64,000 nucleotides of DNA, from the NCBI RefSeq assembly GCF_000720135.1, contig NZ_JOIU01000014.1, positions 62,001 to 126,000 of the forward strand, given 5' to 3'. This stretch comes from Streptomyces sp. NRRL S-1022. GTDB lineage: Bacteria > Actinomycetota > Actinomycetes > Streptomycetales > Streptomycetaceae. Made by a program: the position numbers and the translations under genes. Shown here piece after piece: positions 24,907 to 31,383 of this stretch; position 1 is the stretch's first letter, and every line of letters begins with the position of its first letter. Under the pieces are notes generated by a model that saw nothing but the letters and a program-made list of their open reading frames with translations, ran no database searches and was not told where the DNA came from.

Positions 24907-25953
24907 TCAGGAGATATGGGACATCTGTTGTTCCTGGGGTGCCTGAGGGGACTGCTCCCGGGGCGCCAGCGGCGTCCGCAGACAGGTCCGTCCCGCGCGC
25001 CAGCAGGCGAGCAGCCGCCGGCCCAGCCGGTCCTCCAGGTACTCGGTGGCGTCGATGCCGAAGGCGATGTCCGGCGCCAGCTCCGGCTCCTCCTCCAGCA
25101 GCCCGCCGATCACCTCGTGCCGGACGACCTGCTCGTGCACGGCGTCCGCCGTCACGTGCTCGTCGTAGAAGAACTCCGCCGCCGGGCCGGCGCCGGTGCG
25201 GCGCATCGCCTCGGCCAGCCGGCGGGAACCGGGCGAGGAGGTGATCTCCACCTCGGCGAAGTGGCCCACCAGCGCGCCGCGCAGCTCGCGGTGCAGGCCG
25301 AACAGGGACATCAGGTTCACCACGGCGAGCATCTCCGCCGGGGCCGCGTCCAGGTACCGGCCGTACGCCGTGTCCAGGTCCAGGTCCCGCATCAGGTCGG
25401 CGAACAGGCGTGCGTGCACCCGGTCGGCCCGGCCGCCGCCGAACTCGTCGTACTCCACCGCGGCCATCGCGGCCTTGGCCCGGCCCCACAGCCGCGGCAG
25501 CACCCAGGCGTGCGGGTCGGCCTCCTTCAGGTGGTACAGCGAGCGCACCGCCGCGTACTCCCGCGCCTGCCACAGCTCGCCCTCGGCGGACAGGAAGTGG
25601 GAGACGCCCGTGCCCTCGGCCGGCTCGACCAGGAGGGCGGCGAGCGCGTCGTCCAGGTTGTCGTGGACCGGGGTGTCGGCGCGCAGCGCGGACCGGAAGC
25701 GCTCTTCCAGCGCGGCCCGCACACGCAGCAGCTCCGGGTCCCACTCGGTCTCCGGGGGGACCCCGGCGAAGCCGCGGTAGTACAGCTCGTAGCACAGGTA
25801 GAGGGCGAGCTGGAGGTCGTCGCCGTAGGGGTCGGCGGTCGCGGGGTCCGCGGGGCGGGGGAGCGGGCCCGTGCCGCGCAGGTGGGCCGTGACCGCGGCG
25901 GAGAGCGGGCCGCGGGACGGGGGCAGCAGGGGCTCGCGCAGAGGGTCGTTCAT
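24907..25953 (-). CDS. Heme-oxygenase-like iron-containing redox enzyme (HDO fold)
   Basis: This 348-residue all-helical protein matches the iron-containing redox enzyme family with a heme-oxygenase-like fold. Candidate diiron ligands sit in LYLCYELYYRGF, EYAAVRSLYHLKEADPHAW, AAVEYDEFGGG and FFYDEHVTADAVHEQVVRHEV, where several Glu and His recur at helix spacing. Characterised relatives (UndA, SznF, FlcE-type) oxidise amino groups or cleave C-C bonds; no substrate can be given here. The ATG at 25953 begins a consistent protein, but the ribosome site is weak. It is the first gene of the operon with the HemK-like and CDGSH genes. Confidence 0.82.
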   Translation of the reverse strand: MNDPLREPLLPPSRGPLSAAVTAHLRGTGPLPRPADPATADPYGDDLQLALYLCYELYYRGFAGVPPETEWDPELLRVRAALEERFRSALRADTPVHDNLDDALAALLVEPAEGTGVSHFLSAEGELWQAREYAAVRSLYHLKEADPHAWVLPRLWGRAKAAMAAVEYDEFGGGRADRVHARLFADLMRDLDLDTAYGRYLDAAPAEMLAVVNLMSLFGLHRELRGALVGHFAEVEITSSPGSRRLAEAMRRTGAGPAAEFFYDEHVTADAVHEQVVRHEVIGGLLEEEPELAPDIAFGIDATEYLEDRLGRRLLACWRAGRTCLRTPLAPREQSPQAPQEQQMSHIS

Positions 25954-26092
25954 GCGGCTCGGGTACCCGGCTCGGAGAGAAGCACCGCTGCGAGCGGGCC
26001 ACCGGTGACGGGGGGCGGCGCCCACCGGCGGGCTCCGGGGCGCCCCGGCACGGCGGCCCGGCCCACCGCCCGACGGGCGCGCGCCGCCCGCC

Positions 26093-26268
26093 TCAGTCGC
26101 CGTTCGCCTGCTCCTGCGCCCCGGTGTTCGGGGTGACGGCGTCCCCGGCCTCGCCGAGGCGTCCGGGTCCTCGTCGCGCTTCTCGGCCTCCTCGACCTCC
26201 CGGAGCACTTCCTCCAGGGCCGTCTCCGGCCGGTCCTCGTGGTCGTTGCGGTCGTTGCCGCCAGGCAT
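26093..26268 (-). pseudogene. Small acidic protein interrupted by a frameshift
   Basis: The ATG at 26268 has GGAG 5 nt upstream and starts an acidic peptide MPGGNDRNDHEDRPETALE...EVEEAEKRDEDPDA. After that point this frame becomes Arg/Pro-rich with many A- or T-ending codons. The neighbouring frame instead reads GEAGDAVTPNTGAQEQANGD and a stop at 26093-26095, with every codon ending in G or C. One indel near 26150-26165 would restore a protein of about 55 residues. It may be a real frameshift or a sequence error. Function is unknown. Confidence 0.6.
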
Positions 26269-26594
26269 GACGTCTCCTTCCGTCGGCGAGGTGATCTCCC
26301 CTGCGGGTTACCCGGCGGGGCCGTCCCAAGCGCCCCCCGGACAGGCCGGGGGGCCGCCGTCTCGTGCGGACGACTGGTGCGGCGCCCGCGTCCTGCTGCG
26401 CCATCCCGCGCCGCCAGAGGACATGCATCTGTACCCCTCCGAACGAAACGGCCACGTTTCTTTCACGGTGGGCAGGTGTCCGGTCGGCGCTTCGCCGTGC
26501 GCGGTGTTCCAGTGTGTGGCGCCCTGGATACACCGCGAAGGCTCGACCCCGGAGCTCGCGAACTCGTGTACGCCGTCGCAGTGAGGTCGTCACC
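26269..26594. promoter_or_regulatory. 326-bp divergent promoter region with a 16-bp palindrome
   Basis: No supported gene lies here. The perfect dyad GAAACG-GCCA-CGTTTC at 26445-26460 lies in the AT-richest part, 135 nt before the SDR start, and is a good operator candidate. The ribosome site of the small acidic gene is at its left end. Confidence 0.45.
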
Positions 26595-27434
26595 ATGTCC
26601 CAGGCCCCGTCCCCCGCAGGACCGTCGAACGACACCCGGCCGGTCCCGGCCCCGGCCGGGCAGGCGGTCACCGCCCCGCGTCCCGCCCGGGGCGGTACCG
26701 CCCTGGTGACGGGTGCCTCCTCGGGCATCGGTGCGGCCGTGGCCCGCCGGCTGGCCACCGAGGGCGGCTGGCGGCTGGTGCTGAACGGGCGCGACGTCAC
26801 CCGGCTGGAGCAGGCGGCCGCGCAGTCGGGAGCGCTCGCACTGCCCGCGGACCTGACCCGGCCCGGCGCCGGACGCCGGCTCACCGCCCTGGCCCTGGAC
26901 CACCTCGGCGGGCTGGACCTGCTGGTGGCGGGCGCGGGTGTCGGCTGGGCCGGGGAGTTCACCGGTATGCCCGCCGCGCGCATCGACGAGATCGTGGGGC
27001 TCGACCTGCTGGCCACCGTCCACCTGGTGCGGGCCGTGCTGCCGCACATGGTGGCGGCCGGATCCGGACGTGTCGTACTCATCGGGTCCCTCGCCGGCAG
27101 CGTCGGCGTGCGCGGCGAGGCCGTCTACTCCGCGGCGAAGGCCGCCCTGGCCACGTTCGCCGACTGCCTGCGCTACGAGCTGCGCGGCACCGGAGTGGGC
27201 GTCAGCCATGTCGTCCCCGGCGTGGTGGACACCCCCTTCTTCGACCGGCGGGGCACCCCCTACGCGCGCTCCTGGCCGCGGCCGGTCTCCGTCGAGCGCG
27301 TGGCCGACGCCGTCTGCGCCGCCGCCCTGCACGGCCGGGACGAGGTGTACGTCCCCGGGTGGCTGCGGCTGCCCGCCCGGGTGCGCGGAGCCGCGCCCGG
27401 GCTCTACCGGCTGCTCGCCGCCCGCTTCGGGTGA
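26595..27434 (+). CDS. Short-chain dehydrogenase/reductase
   Basis: This 279-residue classical SDR has the NAD(P)-binding TALVTGASSGIGAAVARRLA near residues 35-55, the LLVAGAGVGWAG strand (equivalent to NNAG), the catalytic Ser in VVLIGSLAGSVG and Tyr-Lys in AVYSAAKAALATF, followed by VSHVVPGVVDTPFF. A 30-residue Pro/Ala N-terminal extension precedes the fold. The C-terminus (VYVPGWLRLPARVRGAAPGLYRLLA) resembles SDRs that act on lipids or hydrophobic ketones. The ATG at 26595 has GAGGT upstream. Its stop overlaps the GTG of the next gene, so it heads an operon with the EamA-like transporter and the NodB deacetylase. Confidence 0.9.
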   Translation: MSQAPSPAGPSNDTRPVPAPAGQAVTAPRPARGGTALVTGASSGIGAAVARRLATEGGWRLVLNGRDVTRLEQAAAQSGALALPADLTRPGAGRRLTALALDHLGGLDLLVAGAGVGWAGEFTGMPAARIDEIVGLDLLATVHLVRAVLPHMVAAGSGRVVLIGSLAGSVGVRGEAVYSAAKAALATFADCLRYELRGTGVGVSHVVPGVVDTPFFDRRGTPYARSWPRPVSVERVADAVCAAALHGRDEVYVPGWLRLPARVRGAAPGLYRLLAARFG

Positions 27435-28363
27435 CCGTCATGACCGCCGTCACGGTACTGCTCGCCCTCCTCGCGGCCCTGTCCAACGCGTCCGCCTCGG
27501 TGCTCCAGCGCCGCGCCGCCGTCGAGGAGCCGGATCGCGGTGAGGGTGCCGGGAACGTCGTACGCCGGTTCACCCGCCTGCTGCGGCGCCCCTACTGGCT
27601 GGCGGGCGCCGGGCTGCTGGCGCTGTCCTGCCTGCTGCAGGCCGGAGCGCTGGCCGTGGGCAGCCTGTCGCTGGTCCAGCCGCTGCTCGCCGCCGAACTG
27701 CTGTTCACCCTCGCCGTGGGCAGCGTCGTCTTCCGGCGCCGCCCGGACGGCCGGACCTGGCTGGCGTTCGTCGCCCTCGCCGGCGGACTGGCCCTGTTCC
27801 TCCTCGCGGCCGCACCCTCGGCCGGCCGGTCCACCGCGCGGCCGGGGGACTGGCTGCTGGGCGGCGGCGGGGTGCTCGGCGCGGTGGTGCTGCTCGTGGC
27901 GGCCGCCCGCCCGGCGCGGGGCGCCTCCCGGGCCGCGTTGCTCGGGCTCGCCTCCGCCGTGTCCTTCGCCGCCACCGCGGCGCTGCTCAAGGAGGCCGTG
28001 GGGCGGCTCGAACAGGGGCCGGCGGCGATGTTCGGGCACTGGTCGCTGTACGCCACCGGGGTCGCCGGGCTCGTGGCCTTCCTGCTGCTGCAGGGCGCGC
28101 TCGGCGCCGGCTCGCTGACCGCCTCGCAGCCGGCCCTCACCCTCGGCGACGCGCTCACCAGCGTCGTGCTCGGCTGGGTGCTGTTCGCCGAGTCGATCCA
28201 CCTGGGCCTGAGCCTGCTGCCGGAGGCCGTCGGTGTCGCGCTGATCGGCGCCGGCAGCATCGGCCTGGCCCACGCGGCGTCCGTGGGCGGGGAGTGGGAC
28301 GCCACGGACCCCGGGAAGTCCGCCGGATCCACCGCGGCCGTGCCGCGCACCCCGAGGAGGTAG
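27431..28363 (+). CDS. DMT/EamA-like membrane transporter
   Basis: This 310-residue protein has nine to ten hydrophobic helices in two half-repeats, with SLSLVQPLLAAELLFTLAVG and LTASQPALTLGDALTSVVLGW as the paired conserved segments, the pattern of EamA-like drug/metabolite transporters (close to the DMT group annotated as magnesium or lipid transporters). GTG at 27431 overlaps the SDR stop as GTGA; an ATG at 27440 is an alternative. The last residues precede a GAGGAGG that serves the next gene. Substrate is unknown. Confidence 0.82.
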   Translation: MTVMTAVTVLLALLAALSNASASVLQRRAAVEEPDRGEGAGNVVRRFTRLLRRPYWLAGAGLLALSCLLQAGALAVGSLSLVQPLLAAELLFTLAVGSVVFRRRPDGRTWLAFVALAGGLALFLLAAAPSAGRSTARPGDWLLGGGGVLGAVVLLVAAARPARGASRAALLGLASAVSFAATAALLKEAVGRLEQGPAAMFGHWSLYATGVAGLVAFLLLQGALGAGSLTASQPALTLGDALTSVVLGWVLFAESIHLGLSLLPEAVGVALIGAGSIGLAHAASVGGEWDATDPGKSAGSTAAVPRTPRR

Positions 28364-28370
28364 GCCACCG

Positions 28371-29144
28371 ATGCCCGCTCTGTCCGCCCGCGCCCGGCGG
28401 ACGGCCGCCGTCCTGCTGCCGGCCGGTGCCGCCGCGGCCCACATCGGCCCGGCGGCCACCTGGCTGCCGGGCGTACGGCTGCCGCTCTTCCCCGGGCTCT
28501 CCGGCACCGGCCCCCGCCGGCACATCGCGCTCACCTTCGACGACGGACCGGACCCGGTGTCCACCCCGCGCTTCCTCGACACGCTGGACGAGCTGGGGGT
28601 GCGGGCCACGTTCTTCGTGGTCGGCGAGCACGCGGTCCGCCATCCCGAGCTGCTGCGGGAGACGGTACGCCGCGGGCACGAGCTGGGCGTGCACGGCTGG
28701 ACCCACGACCGGCCCTGGCGGCCCGCGTTCGCCCGCGACGCCGCGGAGGTCGCCCGGACGGTCCGGGCGGTGCAGGACCTCACCGGCCGGCGCCCGCGCT
28801 GGTACCGCCCCCCGTACGGCATCCTCACCACGAGCCGCTGGCGGGCCGCCCGGCGCGCCGGACTGCGCACGGTGCTGTGGTCGGCGTGGGGCAGGGACTG
28901 GACGGCCGACGCCACGCCGGCGTCCGTACGGGCCAGGATCGCCGCGGACCTGCGCGGCGGCGGCACCGTCCTGCTCCACGACTCCGACCACCACTCGGCC
29001 CCCGGCTGCTGGCGGGCGACCCTGGCCGCCCTCCCGGCCATCGTCCAGGACTGCCGGGACGCGGGCCTCACGGTCGGCCCCCTCCACGACCACCAGCCGG
29101 CCGGCACCGGGCGCCGGCCCCCGCCCCACCGGCCCGCTCCCTGA
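28371..29144 (+). CDS. NodB-type polysaccharide deacetylase
   Basis: This 257-residue protein has the five NodB motifs: TFDDGPDPVSTPRFLD (motif 1 with catalytic and metal Asp), LGVHGWTH (motif 2 metal His pair), WYRPPYG (motif 3), WSAWGRDW (motif 4) and TVLLHDSDHH (motif 5 with the catalytic His). It should deacetylate N-acetylated glycans. An N-terminal hydrophobic helix follows an Arg-rich start and probably anchors or exports it. GAGGAGG overlaps the end of the upstream transporter gene, so it is the third gene of that operon. The stop is followed by a convergent glycosyltransferase gene. Confidence 0.92.
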   Translation: MPALSARARRTAAVLLPAGAAAAHIGPAATWLPGVRLPLFPGLSGTGPRRHIALTFDDGPDPVSTPRFLDTLDELGVRATFFVVGEHAVRHPELLRETVRRGHELGVHGWTHDRPWRPAFARDAAEVARTVRAVQDLTGRRPRWYRPPYGILTTSRWRAARRAGLRTVLWSAWGRDWTADATPASVRARIAADLRGGGTVLLHDSDHHSAPGCWRATLAALPAIVQDCRDAGLTVGPLHDHQPAGTGRRPPPHRPAP

Positions 29145-29217
29145 CCGCGGCTGCCGGGCGGAGCGGGTGGTCCCGTGTGCCGCGGGCGTCGGCCGCGGGT
29201 GTGGGCAAGCGGGTCGC

Positions 29218-30327
29218 TCACAGGTTCGGCACGGCGTCCAGGGCGTCGCCTCGGAACAGTGCCCGGCCGCGGGCCGCCTGGGCCGTGCGGGCGGGGGAGT
29301 CCGCGCGAAGGCGGGTCAGGGCCGTCAGCAGGGCGGGGCCGTCGGGGGCCGGTTCGGACAGCCCCAGGCCGGCCATGCGGCGCACCCCCTCCGCGCCGTG
29401 GCCGGGCAGCGGGCGGTGGCCGATGACGGGCAGGCCCGTGGCGAGGGCCTGGACGGCGGTCTGGCCGGCGGCGTTGTCCACCAGGGCGTGGCAGGCGGCC
29501 AGCAGCCCCGGCATGTCGTCGACCCACCCCAGGGCGAGCGCCGCCGGTTCCCGGGAGAGGCGGGCGAGGAGCCGCTCGTCCCGGCCGCACAGCACCACCG
29601 GCAGGTAACCGCCCGCAGCCAGCAGCCGTGCGGTGGCGGCCGGGCGGGAGGCCGCGCCCCAGGCACCGGCGGACAGCAGGACCGCGGGCCGGCCCGGCGC
29701 CCGCCGGGCGAACCGCTCCCGCCACCGGGCCGCTCCCAGGGCCGGCGCCCGGAAGGCGGGCGCGACCACCGGCCCGGTCGTGACCACGGGCACCGCGAGG
29801 TGGCGGCGCACCTCCTCCGCCGCCGCGTCCGTGAGGCACAGGTACCGGTCGTTGCCCGGGTGCAGCCACTGCCGGTGCACCGCGAAGTCGAGCAGGAAGA
29901 CGGCGCTCGGCACCTCCAGCCCGCCCCGGGCCCGCAGGTGCCCGGTCAGCTGGGCGGCGAGATGGAACACGGACACCACCACGTCGGCGTCCAGCCGGTC
30001 CACCAGCTCCGTCAGGCGGTCCCCGGCGAGCCGGGCCAGCGGCACCCCGCTCGGCCGCCGCCCGGGCCCGCCGCGCAGGAACGCGCCGTAGACGCCGGCG
30101 TACAGCCAGGGCAGGTGCCGTACCGACGCCCGGTAGCCGCGGCGCAGCCCGGTTCCCAGGCCGTACGGCAGCAGCCGCAGCACGTCGGCGACATGCGCCT
30201 CGTGGCCCCGGGCAGCGGCCCGGCGGGCGAGTTCGCGGGCCACGGTGTCGTGGCCGGCTCCCATGCCGGCGCTCAGGATCAGCAGGCGCCGACGGCGGTC
30301 CCGCGCGTGGTGGTGTGTGGTGGGCAC
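29218..30327 (-). CDS. GT28-like glycosyltransferase (MGDG-synthase type)
   Basis: This 369-residue GT-B enzyme resembles the galactosyl-/glucosyl-diacylglycerol synthases. It shows the N-terminal glycine loop LILSAGMGAGHDTVARELARRA, the DVVVSVFHLAAQLTGH strand, VFLLDFAVHRQWLHPGNDRYLCLT, and in the C-terminal half VLLSAGAWGAA, LGWVDDMPGLLAACHALVDNAAGQTAVQALATGLPVIGH, which holds the donor-nucleotide site. It likely glycosylates a membrane lipid. GTG at 30327 has GGAG 11 nt upstream, so the start is only moderately sure. Convergent with the NodB gene, it may act in the same envelope function. Confidence 0.85.
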   Translation of the reverse strand: MPTTHHHARDRRRRLLILSAGMGAGHDTVARELARRAAARGHEAHVADVLRLLPYGLGTGLRRGYRASVRHLPWLYAGVYGAFLRGGPGRRPSGVPLARLAGDRLTELVDRLDADVVVSVFHLAAQLTGHLRARGGLEVPSAVFLLDFAVHRQWLHPGNDRYLCLTDAAAEEVRRHLAVPVVTTGPVVAPAFRAPALGAARWRERFARRAPGRPAVLLSAGAWGAASRPAATARLLAAGGYLPVVLCGRDERLLARLSREPAALALGWVDDMPGLLAACHALVDNAAGQTAVQALATGLPVIGHRPLPGHGAEGVRRMAGLGLSEPAPDGPALLTALTRLRADSPARTAQAARGRALFRGDALDAVPNL

Positions 30328-30518
30328 GGGGCCCGATTCTCCGCCGCCCCGGGGCCCGTACGGCGGACCCGGCGGGCCGTGTCGCCGTACGGGCGGTCAC
30401 TCGTGCGCACCAACGCCCCCCTGCCACCGCCCGCCCTCCGGCTGCGAGTCGCCCGGCGCGTGCCAGTCTGGAGGAACCGGCACGGGAGAGCGTCCGGGCG
30501 GCGAGCACGGGAGGAGCC

Positions 30519-31358
30519 GTGAGGCGGTTGCGGCGCGGCCTGCACCGCGCGTGGGAGTGGCTGCGCCTGCGGGCCCTGTTCGAGCACGGCAAGGAGCTGG
30601 AACTGATGCACCGGGCCATGGGCTTCGCCACCCTGGCCCTGGTGACGCTGGCGCCGCTGCTGATCGTGGTGGCCGCGGCCGACCCCCTGGTGAGCGGCGG
30701 CTTCGCCTCCTGGCTCACCGACGGCATGGGGCTGTCCGGCCGGTCCGCCCACGTGATCACGGACGTCATCAGCCCCCCGCGCAAGGTCATCGGCACCACC
30801 AGCGCCCTGAGCGGCATCCTGCTCGCCGTGTTCGGCGTGTCGTTCGGCGGCAGCGTGCAGAACGCCTACGAACGGATCTGGGACCTGGCGTCCGGGCCGT
30901 GGCACCGGGTGTGGCGGCAGGCGACCTGGCTGGTCGTGCTGACGGCGTACCTGTACCAGGAAGTGGCGACGAAGTCGACGCTGCACGGGACGCAGCGGGC
31001 CCTGCTGTCCACGGTCAGCGGGATCCTGTTCTTCTGGTGGGGGCAGCGCTTCCTGCTCGGCGGCCAGGTGCACTGGCGCTCGCTGCTGCCCGGCGCGCTG
31101 GCCACCGTCATCGGCCTGGCCGGCCTGCGCGCCTTCTCCTACCTGGTGTTCACCCCGCTCATCGTCACCAACGCCCTCAGCTACGGCCCCGTCGGCACCG
31201 TACTCGTCGTCGAGTCCTGGCTCATCGGCGTCGGATTCGTCATCTACGGCGGCGCCGTCTTCGGCCGCTGGTTCACCGAACACCACTGGATGCCGTCCCA
31301 CCACGAGGACGACCCGGCCGGCCCGGCCGGCGAGGAGCAGTCCGCCACGCCGGCCTGA
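30519..31358 (+). CDS. YihY/BrkB-type inner-membrane protein
   Basis: This 279-residue protein belongs to the YihY family (once called ribonuclease BN): five to six membrane helices beginning with HRAMGFATLALVTLAPLLIVVAA, an amphipathic region FGGSVQNAYERIWDLASGP, and FFWWGQRFLLGGQVHWRSLLPGALATVIGLAGLRAFSY. The function is unresolved; roles in export or envelope physiology are assumed. GTG at 30519 is preceded by GGGAGGAG at very short spacing. The stop is 25 bp from that of the convergent ABC transporter gene. Confidence 0.87.
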   Translation: MRRLRRGLHRAWEWLRLRALFEHGKELELMHRAMGFATLALVTLAPLLIVVAAADPLVSGGFASWLTDGMGLSGRSAHVITDVISPPRKVIGTTSALSGILLAVFGVSFGGSVQNAYERIWDLASGPWHRVWRQATWLVVLTAYLYQEVATKSTLHGTQRALLSTVSGILFFWWGQRFLLGGQVHWRSLLPGALATVIGLAGLRAFSYLVFTPLIVTNALSYGPVGTVLVVESWLIGVGFVIYGGAVFGRWFTEHHWMPSHHEDDPAGPAGEEQSATPA

Positions 31359-31383
31359 TCCGGCCCGTGTCGAACGCACGGCC

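Noticed and set aside
24907..26268. A single 453-codon protein joining the small acidic ORF to the heme-oxygenase-like enzyme
   Set aside because: The sequence between the two is Arg/Pro-rich with poor codon use, and the enzyme starts naturally at MNDPLREP; the fusion is an accident of a stop-free frame.
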